Shown: piece by piece, positions 32,190 to 43,954 of the stretch
How the letters are laid out: each line of letters starts with the position of its first letter
Position numbering within the stretch: position 1 is the stretch's first letter
Assembly (NCBI GenBank): GCA_038503035.1
Contig: JAVSML010025175.1
Coordinates: 372,001-436,000, forward strand
Direction of reading: 5' to 3'
DNA: 64,000 bases
Source: Crocodylus rhombifer
Lineage: Eukaryota > Chordata > Crocodylia > Crocodylidae
Notes under the pieces: generated by a model
What the model was told of the DNA's origin: nothing
Databases searched by the model: none
What the model saw: the letters and a program-made list of their open reading frames with translations, nothing else
Translations under genes and position numbers: made by a program

Positions 32190-32262
32190 CACGCTGGCAG
32201 AGCAGTTAAGGTGCCCAATGATAGTTCCAGAGGTGTGAGTTTATGCTGTGCTTTAGACTCAT
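32190..32262 (+). mobile_element. Possible tRNA-derived SINE head
   Basis: GCACGCTGGCAGAGCAGTTAA resembles a polymerase III A box (TGGCNNAGNGGTTAAGG). A degraded B-box-like GGTGTGAGTTTA follows at about the right distance. There is no good cloverleaf or anticodon stem, so it is not a functional tRNA. Confidence 0.35.
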
Positions 32263-33010
32263 GCCAAAGGCTGTCCCTAGCTGACCCAGCCATTCAGGCT
32301 AGAGAGTTAAAAGGACCCAGCTGTGATGGTGGTTACATCACTCCCTTGAATGCTGTTGGCTACAGAAAGTGGCATGCCTTAACCATTCTAGCTCAGGCTC
32401 AAGTCAGACTTTAATGAAGCTCAAGTGAACTTTGACATTTGAACCCTCAGCTAGAACAGGCACTGCCTGGTGAACTTTGGAAACTCTCAGATAAAATCTG
32501 ATCCAGAATTTGGGTTTTAAAAGTTTTATATGAATCCAATAGCATTTCTCTGAATTAATTCCATGAGGATTCATTCTCCTGTAGTGTTTACATACTGCAC
32601 CACAGGCTGGTGCCTGAGAACCTACAACAAAACTCACTAGAAAGTACTGTAACTACAGAGGAAAACTTGCTTTCAATAAGACAGGGAAGAAAGACTGTTA
32701 TTGAAATCCACATACAGCATAGCAGGAGAAGCAGGAAATACCTGGGATGACAGAAAGATAACAGGAAGGGAGCCGCACAGATTACAATTCTGAATAGAGA
32801 ACAACAAAATGAGACTTGAGGTCATCCTGTAACATGTGGCAGAAATGCCTTTGGCCTGGCAGAGACAGCCACTATTATTACTGTAAAATCCTGAAAATAA
32901 GCAAAAACATGGAATATCGCTTATTAGAAATACCACCTAGAACCTATGTACAATCAACAAAAGAGAGAAACCCAGAAGACAACAATGCTGACACAAATCT
33001 GGAGTATTTA

Positions 33011-33280
33011 GAGGTTGCATCTGCACTTAAAAGTTTCGCCTGAACAACTATGTCAACAGGCAGTATGAAAACAGCCCCAACTCTGACCTACATAGCTATG
33101 CCAGCAAAACCCCAAGCATAGACACCCCAAAACAGTTGCATCAGAAAAAGTACTATGTGGACTGGTTTAGTTAATCCTGTTCAGAACTGGTTTAAGAAGA
33201 TTTAAACTGTCTATTAGTTGGTTTTGCCAACATAACTTTATTGGTCATTCTGGGAAACTTTTTCAAGTGTAGACAAGCCC
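33011..33280. mobile_element. MITE-like element
   Basis: The left end GAGGTTGCATCTGCACTTAA then AAGTTTC, and the right end GAAACTTTTTCAAGTGTAGAC then AAGCCC, are imperfect inverted repeats. The right end matches a terminus (AAGTGTAGACAAGCC) common in sauropsid MITEs. Internally there are GGTTTAGTTAA and CTGGTTTAAG runs. No target duplication is clear. Confidence 0.5.
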
Positions 33281-33638
33281 GGAGTGAACAGAAAATCAGG
33301 CTGGAGCTTGCAATGCTGAAGAGCAATTAAGGAAGTTCACTATAATTTGTGGAGGCATGAGAAAAGACTGCACACATTTCCAGAAGAGGGATGGCATAGT
33401 TCTTTCTTTACAGCTGTTACACCACCCCTGGAATGCTGTACCCCCCCTCTGGACACCTGACTGATGGAAGGTATTTTCTGTCATGTACAGAAGGATTTTT
33501 TTAAGCAGGAGTGTAGCATCATGCAAGTTAAAGTATTTGAGGTCTTATTGCCATTTTACTGCATTACAGTCAGCTCTGTGTGCTGAAAGAGGCACAAGTA
33601 TACCTAATGGTTCTCTTGCATGTAATTTAACTCTGAAG

Positions 33639-33830
33639 CAGAAGTCAGCAACTTTTGGCTGCAGGCTGCATGTGGCCCAAAGAGAGGTTGGATCCTGCTC
33701 AATAAGGTACAAGGGACTGGAATCACATAGCTGTGCCATGCCACCCATCCCATCTGCAGCACCCCCTCTAAGCCTTGCTGCTCTTAACTCTTGCATTGAA
33801 TCTTATGGTAGATTTTGCTCCTCTTAATTG
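33639..33830. mobile_element. Possible hAT-type element, one end seen
   Basis: GCAGAAGTCAGCAACTTTTGG followed by GGCTGCATGTGGCCC resembles the CAGTGGTCAGCAACC terminus of a widespread hAT family. The other end is not found. ORFs on both strands here are short and unconvincing. Confidence 0.35.
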
Positions 33831-35522
33831 CTGTCAGGGACAGGATCAGTGACAAGGGTCAGCACAGGGGGCTTGAGAACTCTGGAAGGGGGTAGTAATT
33901 TGTGCCCCACTGTTTTCAATCCCCAAACTGATCAGATTCTCCATAGTAGGCAATTCTCAGGGAGATGGAAAACAGGAAGCAAAGCCAAGGTGATGCAATA
34001 GTATCAGCACAGTATCATCAGTAACAGTTTTCCTGGTCTTGAAGGACCCACCTACCTTTTCTAAACCAAACCCTGCCATGGATCTATCCAAGTTACTCTA
34101 CAATCTATCACACTTGGACAGATCCAAGTTAATGTCTGCATTTTGACAGAACTTGAAAAGTTACTTGTAGAATTTTAATCCCAGGTATTTCATGCTTCTC
34201 CTTCTATGCAGCCTGTGGATTTGAATAACATTCTTTCCTCCCTCTTATTGAAAGCAAGTCTGAAAACAGTCTGGTATTAACAGATATAGTGTTAAAAAAG
34301 ATACACTAAATCCATGCAGCCTCTGGGACAAGCCTGCAAGCACCACTGAGAAATAAACTCCTGCTCTGTGCACAATGAAGCCTGCAAATTAGGCAGTACA
34401 GATGTAACCCTGGGTTTTCCTGGGACCTATTTTTCTGCAAACAGAGGCAGCAGAAAAAATATCCTTAAAGGAAGTATCATCTTTGTCTTAAATAACCCAA
34501 AAACCAGCCCTGATAAATGGAAACCAGCTCTGGAGACCCACATTCCAACCACATTACTGAAGCTGACAACAAGCAGCTTGGCTAGGGACAGACATTCAAA
34601 AAGCCTGAGCCTGAATTAGTCTAACCTGCAGAGCTTGAAACAATTTGGAGGTGCACAGACATTCCCTTTTCATTCCAGAAATACAGGCACATGGCTGCAA
34701 TGGCTCAGGCTAGAAGCCAGGGGGGCACAAGAGCAGGCCCCTATTCCCTTCCCTTCCAAAGCGCTGAGCTGATGGGGGTGGAGGACATGGCAAGCCCCCA
34801 ACACGACACTGATTAGGGAGGGGTTTAAACCCCAACCCTGACCTGCACTGTCTCAGGCTCTCCCCCCACTCCCCTGGTCAAGAGGCAGAAGTGTTGCCAG
34901 ACCCCAGTCCCCAGCTAGCAGTCTGAGGCAAAGGTGGGGTGTGCAGTGCATGTATCTGTTGATGATACCAAGCTTTTCAATCTCCCTCTCCCTGTCTGCA
35001 AACCTGATAGGGCTGCAAACCAGCAGGGAGGCTGACAAAACCACAGTGTTTATCAGCCCATTTGCTAAACAGCTAAACAAAACTTGTCTCATTAGTTCAA
35101 ACTCTTCTTAAACAGCTTTTTCCAAGGAGGGACATTACCAGCTGACCTGTTGATTAGCTCCAAAAAGCCCTAAGCAGACACTGATCTGTTTGCTTGTCCC
35201 AGTGAAATACACACACGCACACAGACACCTCTCAACATCAGCTAGCATACCACATGCCTAGGGTCCATGGGGCTAGGATCCATGCTTTGGGAGATGGGGG
35301 AGGAGGGGGAATCCCTGCTTGAGCAGCCAGGGAAGCCAGGTAGACCCTGCTGTGCCTGCAGTGTCCCCCACAGGTCTGGCTTGGGAGGAGGGGGGTGGGG
35401 TCAACCCATTCTCTGGAGCAGAGGGCACAGCCTAGCCTACCCCAGCCCAGCCTCCAGTCCAGGGTTGCAAAGCACCTGGGATGCTGGGGGACTCTGGTTT
35501 AAGTTAAACCAGGAAGGGGTCT

Positions 35523-35707
35523 GGGACAGACATTGCATAAACCGATTTGAGACAAATCAGTTAAGTTTAATACTACATTCAACCAGGTTTATCTCAAACT
35601 GGTTTCGGCCATTTTGAAACTGGTTTATGCGCACTGAACTTATGTTCTGTTACAGGTTTAAACCAGTTTCTGATCATTTAAAACAGTTTATGTGTAATGT
35701 CTGTCCC
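35523..35707. mobile_element. MITE with GGGACAGACATT inverted repeats
   Basis: The left end GGGACAGACATTGCATAAAC and the right end GTGTAATGTCTGTCCC are inverted repeats with one mismatch over about 16 bases. The interior is built from AAACTGGTTT/AAACCAGTTT motifs in both orientations. It is 185 bp. The flanks show no certain duplication. Confidence 0.7.
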
Positions 35708-37773
35708 TAGCTCTCATGTCTTAGGGGATACAGACAATAAACCCAACCATTTATTTATTAATTATAAAAAGAGAAAAACTAAAAATACATATATCCAAAC
35801 ACATTGGGCCTCTGCTTGGTGCTGTAACTGTAAATGATTGATTGATGTATTTTCTATGACCACTGTCTTATGGGATAAAGTAAATTAAATCAAAACATTT
35901 GTGTAAACACATATCTCCTGAAGAAAACTACAGGTGTCCTGCCAAAGTGAACACAGACTAAAATGTAACAAATCTCCTAATTCTCTGGATAGATGGTCAG
36001 GGGCAAAAAAGATAAAAAACCACAAAAAAGTGTTCTGTATTTTTCATTTGAGTTTGGGTTAATCATCCTCAGATGCATGCTGTAGCTGAATGATCTGAAA
36101 GAGGCTCTCAGAGCAGAATCATATTGAGGTGACTTGGAAAATCTACATTTAACAGGCTCTCCTAAATCAAGCTGTCACTCTGGGAGGAAATTGGCTGACT
36201 TCATGCAAATTAATGAGTCAATTTTAACATGAATAAGTATCTTTAAATATCTGTGCATCTATTTAAGGCTGCTGAAGGTATTGGATTGACAGGGCTGGGG
36301 AGGAAAGCCCGCTGATTATCTACTGGGAAGAACAATCTTCCCCACATTAAAGGAAGAGAAAAGACTTCCTTTAATATTAGTGGTTATTTCAAAGATCCAT
36401 AAAGTTCTTGATATCTTTACTGCACAGATTGGCAAATACAAAGGACAAACAACAGTAAGTTTGTAAGGCAGGAGCTGGAACCTAACAAACTCATCTCACA
36501 AAGGAATCACCCAAATTCCAGTAGATATATATAACCTACTAAGATAGGCTGAATTTGAATTGAAGCCCTACCAGGAAAGGGGCAGGACCACTACTATCAG
36601 CAGTATATGCAAGTATAAGTTGCCCCCAAGTGCTAATTTAAGAATAAGTCAAGACTGGATATCTTTCTAAAATGCTGTGGTTTAGCTCAGCCAGACACTA
36701 GGCTTGCTTTTTCACTTTACCTACAATCCCAGCAACACCTGCAAATATACCAGTTTGAGATCTGCACACACATTAAGCATGCAATGATTTACAGGCCTAT
36801 GGGGAAAACACAAGATCTGCCTCATGAATGTTTTCTTTGTTAGCAGAAAATGTCTAGTCAAGGTTTTTGGCTCTACCTTCTCTTGCTGTTTCATCTTTAA
36901 AACCCTCAGTTTTCCGTGAATTAAGAGGATAAATGTATGATTAAAAACAGAGAAGAGAAAGCACAAAAAATCTTCTATTTTTCTCTCTCAGGAACAGTAT
37001 ATGAGGGTTTATATGGCTTTATCATGACAAGCTTTCTGTATCATTTTATTATTGGGTATATTTGTTCCTCATGGCAATGCTAGGTCATCTGATTACAGGG
37101 TCAAGGAAGAGACCTTGGATAAACTAAATTCAAAGAAAATCTCCTAACTTCCCCCTTGCTTATTCAACAACCTGCTTTGAGATATATGTGCTAATCTAAC
37201 CGCTTATCATATATAGTCAATAACCTCAAGTCCATAAAACATTGTTTGTGCTGGAAGGGAAGGAGGGAGACGAATCATTAAAGTAGTGACAAGATTTTTT
37301 TTTTAATGAAGTGGTGATAAATGGAGGTGATTTGTTTTCCACAGATAAGATGACAGCAACAAGTGCAAAGTTATTCTACAGTTATCTAAGAGGAATTTTA
37401 CCACCCAGATCCTTAAAGAACCACAAGAATGGTTCAACTACAGATGAATTCTATGAGATTTACCAATCTGGCTCCCAACTCAGAAAGCACTTGAGCATGG
37501 TCTTAGCTCTAAACATGTGCTTAAGTACAGCCATATTCCACACTTAAGCATGTGTTTAAGTCCTTTTTCTGTCTTGGGGCCTTTGAAAGGTTCTTTTTGT
37601 TACATTTTCAGGTGTGGTCCCATTTCACCCCCACAAACATTTACAAGATAAAAATTTAAAGGTTAGCGTTTGATCCATGAATACTGCTATAAGGAGATGA
37701 AATCAGAAGTAATGCTCAATCAAACTGATCATACATTACAATAGTTAGGTAGCTAATAAATCTAACTTCTGAG

Positions 37774-37856
37774 ACTGTATTTACTCAAATATAAAATGAG
37801 ATTTTTTTTTCCCCCCAGTCAGCATGGGGGAAAAAATTCCTCATCTTATAATGGCA
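37774..37856. mobile_element. Stand-alone hairpin of the TA fold-back family
   Basis: CTGTATTTACTCAAATATAA then AATGAG, a T9-C6 tract, a short loop, GGGGGAAAAAATTC and CTCATCTTATAATGG form an imperfect hairpin. It has the same layout (terminal motif, T/C tract, G/A tract, inverted motif) as the left-end hairpin of the 23299-24740 element. The outer right end does not return to the terminal motif, so it is a truncated copy. Confidence 0.5.
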
Positions 37857-40008
37857 TACAAGAAAACCTCCTGAGATACACTGACTATCATTAAACTGCT
37901 GCCAGAAGCAGCATGTGCTTAGTAATAGAAACCAATTACGAAGTTAAGTGAATACAGCCAACAATGAGAATGCCTGTAAAACACATGGCCCATATTGGGC
38001 AAAACATACCGATTGAAACCTACCGTAAGATTAGTCTAGCTTTGCCCATCTGAATACAATATAGTGCCAATTGTGTTCAGTACCCCTCGGCCCTGACCCC
38101 TTTTCAAGCCATGATGAACCTACTGAACACATTTCTACTTCCTCTTCATTCCCACAGCTGAGCAGCATCTTTCTTTCCCATTTCCCATTATTCCTGTTTC
38201 TTCTCCAGCCTTCAATGTCTCGCAAACTTCACCAAACATCTGTGTAAACGACATGCTCTGTCACCATCTTTCCATCTGTTGCATGTGATTGGTGTGGCCT
38301 CACCCTCCAACCCATGTAACATGCTCTCAGACACTGAACCAACTTTTATTTTTGCTGATGGGGAGGGGAAGAAGGCCTAAAATGATGGACTTGTGGAAAG
38401 CTTATGCATTTTAGGTGACAGCCCTCTTCCCCAGGGTGAGCAGGGTCCTCGGGCCCCCACGTACTTGGCACTTTTGCTGCAACACATCAGCATATCATTT
38501 ACAATGCTCTTAACTCAACTGAATCCAAACAAATCTCATCCACAACAAAGAGTTATGTGCCTCCTTTTGACTGAAACTATTGTCACATCAAATTATATAA
38601 CTCAGCCAATTCTGGTATAGAACTCAGGAAAAAAAAAAATCAAGATTTTATTTTTTTTAACATGATAGGGAAAAGGTGGCTGTCCCTTACGCCTCCTCCA
38701 ATCCCACCCATACCACACACCTTCCTCCAGGCTTCTCTCCCTCTCAAATGGTTGACTTGCTTTCAATAGTACAAAGGTCAATGGGGGGGCTTGGACTAAA
38801 TATAGGAACACTTCATACTAAAGGGGAAGAGTTTCACACTTACGGCAATTGGAAAAAAGAGATTTATAGCTGGGATCTTCAGCAGAACTGAACATTGGCC
38901 CAGACCTATTCCCACTGTTAAGTTGAATGGAAGCTGAGAGGTCAATGCTGAACCCTTGTAAAATCCTGTTCTATAACTTGCTACCACTCTTTTTTCTCCT
39001 CACAGACAAGGTTCTCCCCATGTCCCCCCAGCTGCCCATCCACCATGCTACAGGCTGGGGAATATGCACACTGGTTCCATGCCTTTGAGAGTTTGTCAGG
39101 CTGAGTGTTTTTCACCTAGCCTTGAGCCCTCCCACACACTAATCCTCAGCCAGAGATGAAGACATAATTTTCTCTCTCTCCAAGAATGATTTCATGGCTA
39201 GCCAACAGCTAGATTAATTCTGAAAAAGTATATATTGCAAAAATCAACAATTACATGGGGAGAGGTGGAGGAGAAGAAGGTCATAAATCAATACCAGACA
39301 GGCGGCATCAAACGAAACCTTGCCTAAGGTCTAGGTAACCAGGCTGCTGGATGCAACCTAGGAAAATCTCATTGTTACCTACCATTTTAGCGAAACATTA
39401 GGCCTCAGGTCAGGTCTATCAAAGCAGATAGGTTCTCTCCTCATCTCTGGCCCCAGTCCTGCAACAACTTTCACATTTATTCAACATTATGGGCCGTGAG
39501 AAATCCCACTGAGTGCAACAGAAGTGCTCACAGGGTGTAAAATCAAACAACTGCATAAATCAAGACAACATCTGCATCAGAGGGATGCCTGTTTCAACGA
39601 ATAAGAACTAAGGAGTCATCTTCTACTCTCCTTCCTCTCTCCTTTTCCAGGGTGGGTGAGAGCAAACCAACTGCTTTCAACTCACTCTCCTTGCTCCTGT
39701 ATTTGGGCAGTATCTGGCTTCTTCTATTTCCTCATTTCACCCTTGTCCCAGGGCAGGAAAAGATAGTCCCTTTGCAATCCATGGAAATCAGTCCCAGGGA
39801 ATAGTTCTTAATACCACATTCTTCAGGAAGAACATATCCATTTCCTGACCAGGGATAGGTCCTATTGAATTTTAAAGCCTTTTTCTTCTGGTCAATCCAC
39901 TAACTTCAGCTTTGCTTTTTGTGACAGTGGGAGCCCCTGCTGTCATTACAGTTAGTATTAGCTGCCTCAGGTCTCTTTTGCCCTACTACCTGAAGTTCTG
40001 GTCACTTA

Positions 40009-40319
40009 GGGCATTTGTACGGAAGCTTGTACTGGCGGTGCAGTACTTGCATTTGTATAAATGGAGAAATACACCTCAGCCCTGAGAAAATGACAACAGC
40101 ACACTTTTGAATTAAAACACATCAAAGGTGTGTTAGTTCAAAAGTACACCACCACCATTTTCTCAGTGCTGAAAGGCTTTTTGCCATTTATACCAATGTA
40201 TGCAATGCAGTGCCGAGTGCGGCAGCTCACATGCAGTGCAGACTTGATTAATTGAGTCTGCTCCAAAGCACCAAATCTACAGTGCATCAGAGCAGACAAA
40301 TGCATGTATATAAATGCCC
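40009..40319. mobile_element. MITE with TTA target duplication (PIF/Harbinger-like)
   Basis: The left end GGGCATTTGTAC and the right end GTATATAAATGCCC are inverted repeats. TTA flanks both sides (40006-40008 and 40320-40322), the classic PIF/Harbinger duplication. The centre is palindromic (TTTGAATTAAAACACA against TGTGTTAGTTCAAA), and outward blocks GAGAAAATG and CATTTTCTC also pair. It shares the GCAGACTTGATTAATTGAG segment with the elements at 17.3 and 52.8 kb. Confidence 0.8.
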
Positions 40320-41286
40320 TTAGTGCCCCTAATCAGATTACTGCCTCTTTCAGCAGCGATCTCTTCCAAGGTGAAAATATGTCACCTGTTGGTCATCTGA
40401 GAGCTGCTGTGCCCAGATGACCACGCTTAACCACTGCCACCAGAGTCAGGAAGCCTGCAAGGGGAGAAAAGCATCCAAGTGCACTGAAATGACATGCCAA
40501 CATACTCTACCCTTATGCAGAGAGCTTTCCATTAGAGTGACTTTTCCTGACATCTTTTAGATTTAATCTGTCCGTTCCCCAGGTAATGTTTATATAACCT
40601 CTCAGTGTATTAGAAATATTAAATAAGTATTCAAAATAGTTACAATCCTCCCTTAAACCACAAATCCTGTAACAGCATGCATGTGCACGTGTGTGCTGTC
40701 AATGGAAAGTCTCTCCAAACAAGAATGGCAGAGAAATAGGAAGATTGTGTGACAGAAGGCAGATGCTATTAACCTGATGAGCGAAACACCATCTGGGGGA
40801 CATGAACAGAGCTGAGAGCCAAGGCTACCCTACCTAGCAATATTACAGTTCCTAGAAAGGGAATCCCAAATAAGTAGGATGCAGGCAAGGAAAACCCCAG
40901 TAAGGAAAAGACTGAGAGCTACTGGTTTACAGAATTGACTAGTTGGATAAGGAGCCTTTCCCATATCAACAACAAAAACGTAGCAAGTAGGACAGGGTTC
41001 CACCCACCCGTTGGGTTTACCATGTTTTAGAGATCTGAGCACAGTGGAACAGCATCACACTTTGCTGCTTAAGTCCATTTAGGTGTCTAATAGGTGGAAT
41101 AGAGTCTGATGCTAAGGTCCCTTTGTGGGGAGGAGTAAAGAAGTGGGGGAACTATAAGATGTCCTCAGAAGGACAAATTACTTTTTTGTGAAGAGAGAAC
41201 AAAGAGCATACATGTTTCTCTGGAATTTCTAGCTTTCTCCAGGTATTGTTCTGCCTATTAAGAGCCTACTGGAAGACTGATTCACC

Positions 41287-42080
41287 AAGGGGTGGGCAAA
41301 ATACGCCAAGGGATTTTATCCAGTCTGCTGCAGATCCTTGACCCCACCTGGCCCAGGTGCAGGAAGCAGACCAGGCCATGGCTCATGTAGCCAGTCCCAG
41401 CACCCCAGGGCATTCAATGGAGCTGAGGCAGTGTGCCAGCTGGACTCACCTCCTGGTAGACCCCATCGTGATGGCTCCTTCCACTTGCCACTTTTAGTTT
41501 CTGCCACCAGACCTGGTGGGTGGGGTCTCCATGGAGACTGGCACGGGACCCATACAGGCAAGGCGTGCTTGGCCAGGCAGATGGAAATGAGGCATAGGCA
41601 GGCAGGGAGCAGTGGGGCAGGTAGGGGTGGGGCCAGGTTTGGAATCACAAAGTAGTGACAGCATGGGTCCAGGGCCCAAGGTAGAGCCACAATCTGCTGC
41701 CTGCACATCCCTGCAACAGGCGCCAGTTCCATAGGCAGGGACATGCAGGGAGTGGATCATGCTTCTGCCCTGGCCATAGGCACTGCTCTGCAAACCTGAT
41801 CCCAGCCCTGGCCCTGCCTCCCCTCTCTCCTGGGTGCTGCTCCCCACCAACCCACAGCCCCATCTCATCCACTCAGCTGAGCATACCTTGCCTGTGTGGG
41901 TCTCCAGCTGGTCTTTATCACTGGGCGGTGACAGTGCGGGGCCAGCCCCCAGGGACAGAGCCATTTATGAAGCTTTGGTGAGATGTTGCAGGGAAAGGAA
42001 GGGGGAGTGCTGACCTGGCCTGTGACAGCACACCAAACCTCGCTAAGTGGCCCTCCAGCTCAAATAACTGCCCACCCCTG
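41287..42080. mobile_element. hAT-type non-autonomous element, 794 bp
   Basis: The left end AAGGGGTGGGCAAAATACG and the right end CAAATAACTGCCCACCCCTG form the inverted repeat. Flanks gattcacc (41279-41286) and gattaacc (42081-42088) agree at 7 of 8 bases. Just inside the right end lies AAGTGGCCCTCCAG, also present in the elements at 19.0 and 50.5 kb. The interior is GC-rich, so long ORFs occur on both strands; none shows a transposase motif. Confidence 0.85.
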
Positions 42081-43200
42081 GATTAACCAGAGGTCTAGCT
42101 ATAATCTGACTATCCTGTTAGGTGCATCAAACTATTTACCAGAAAAGTTTTTATTGTCAAAGAGGTGCATAGGCAGGATAAACAGCATGCAAGTTTGGCC
42201 AAGCTTCTAAAGCATTTCCATTTTTTTTAAACCTTGAAACACAATTTTTCCTTTTTTATTTGCAAGGTCACATAAAATCAGGTCTTGATCCAAGCAACAC
42301 AGCCATAAACTAATATCAATGTCTTTTGATTTAAAGACAGATTAACCACTGACTTATATAAACAAACAAATATGAAATGGAGGAGACTTTCTCAAAGTAG
42401 AATCAGATGTCAACATACAGTCTTATTAACCTACAGATTTTCAGACAGGCTACTAAAATAATGAAAGCTTGTTACACTGAAGTCAAAACAAGAAAATCAA
42501 GTCTCCTTCCATCCGTCACCATTGTTTCCTTGCTTCCTGGACTGCATGGTTAGTGGTGTTCAAGTAAATTACCAGATGCCATCAAAACATCACAAACTTT
42601 ATCATGGTGGAAGTATCAATCAGTAACTAAAGTTGAGATCTAAGGTGCTTTCTTCGGCCAACTCTGAACTGCTTATGGGACAAATTTCCCTTGTGCAAAG
42701 TTCAGAATGAAGGAGTCAGCAAATTAACTACAGCATATTCTCTTTTTTTTTTTTTCCTTACAACACAGTTATTTAAAGCTAGCGATGTTTCATTATAAAC
42801 TGATGAACACTGCACCTACAAAATTCTGCTGCACATCAAAAATTTAAAGACATTGTCAAATTTGATCCACATTAGTATTAATCTTTTAAGAGCACTGACT
42901 ATGTCATTCATTTTTATAATTAAATGAATAAAATAAACTATGCTCTGGATTCATGTGGCACTTTCAAAAATAGTTCAAGATGATACAGGATTCGTTATCT
43001 TTGTTCTACAAAGAACTGGAAGTTTGTTGCATAATTTCAGTCTAGTTTTCTACTAATGAGTAGCAGGTTTACAATGTTCTTTATGTTGGGTTACTTTAAA
43101 ACATTACAATCTTCCCTATTAAATGCAGAATTGTTGCCTTCATTTTCCTTTCAAGAAATAAAAAGAATGGGTAAGGCATTCTTACAACCCTACTCCTTCC

Positions 43201-43326
43201 CATATATACACACACACATACATACACACACACATCTATACACACATACACATGCATATATACACGCACACACACACATCTATACACACACACATGCATA
43301 CATATACACACACATCTATACACACA

Positions 43327-43386
<60 letters not shown>
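43201..43386. repeat. Compound (CA)n/(TG)n microsatellite with internal inversion
   Basis: About 130 bases of ACAC/ATAC/ATCT units switch at 43329-43330 to an uninterrupted run of about 27 TG units (43330-43384). The switch point CACACACACGTGTGTGTGTG is self-complementary, so hairpin or cruciform formation is possible, as is Z-DNA. Apparent histidine/threonine- or cysteine/valine-rich ORFs across it are artefacts. It lies about 490 bases downstream, in the transcript, of the 43878-43954 exon. Confidence 0.97.
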
Positions 43387-43387
<1 letters not shown>

Positions 43388-43877
43388 TTCTCACTTGCCT
43401 CTGACCCAAGCTGGGTCATTCCATCCCCCTGCCAGAAAACACTGCCAACCCCTGGTCCCACGCTGTGCTGTGAAGCATGGTTTGGAACCTCACTTAAATC
43501 AAGGCATTTCAACAAGGAGAGGGCAGCTGGAGATGACCCAGGAACTGGATATGCCCCATTCACTTCTCAAAAAAATGATAATGCACTTTGGGCTTAACCA
43601 CCAAACCAGCAACATTGCTCCCAGAGGTCTTATCATCCAACTACCACCCATCACTAGCTGCATTCGTTGCAGTACCACAGTTGCCTCTTATCCTGCTCAG
43701 TGCTTCTAACTGGGGCATCTTGTTGGTGAGATCTGAGGAGCACCTGATCCAGTTGCTTACCTGTTCCTTGCACTCTGGCCTTGTGGTTTAAATCCTCCCT
43801 CCCGCATACCCTACCTCCTCCCTCTACACCCCTCTTTCCCAGCACAGCATGAAACAAAGTCCAAACTGGAAGCTTAC

Positions 43878-43954
43878 CTGCTCTTTGTCAGGTTTGTCAG
43901 AAATGTCATTCAGACTGGAGGAAGTCAGATTTCTATGAGTCATGGCTGGACTGC
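43878..43954 (-). CDS. SLC4A4: SLC4A4 exon, regulatory loop ([20 protein letters not shown] exon)
   Basis: The exon contributes two bases of a split glycine codon and 25 codons ending at phase 0. The acceptor is cttgtccttacag and the donor is gtaagc. The peptide begins [20 protein letters not shown] and ends PDKEQ; I recall PEKDQ in human. This serine/threonine-rich loop of the cytoplasmic domain is variable and probably disordered. It lies next to regulatory phosphorylation sites described in mammalian NBCe1. With large introns on both sides it would be easy to miss in automated annotation. Confidence 0.96.

Larger units (their letters stand above)
20526..43877 (-). other. SLC4A4: SLC4A4 intron (23.4 kb), largest in the window
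   Basis: Identified contents are a long palindrome (22108-22354), a split CR1 (22897-25060) with its 1.44-kb insertion, a stem-loop (30072-30127), SINE remnants (32.0-32.3 kb), MITEs (33.0, 35.5 and 40.0 kb), a hairpin (37.8 kb), a hAT element (41287-42080) and a large microsatellite (43201-43386). The stretches 20530-22100, 25060-26690, 27000-30070, 30480-32040, 33830-35520, 35710-37770, 37860-40000 and 42080-43200 show no exon or other supportable gene. 27500-28010 is pyrimidine-rich. Confidence 0.85.

Noticed and set aside
32190..32262. Possible functional tRNA gene
   Set aside because: An A-box-like start is present, but no cloverleaf, anticodon stem or good B box. At most it is a SINE head.
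43056..43709. 217-codon plus-strand ORF and 155-codon minus-strand ORF
   Set aside because: Both are produced by the CA/TG microsatellite, which lacks stop codons. The low-complexity threonine/histidine and valine/cysteine runs are diagnostic.
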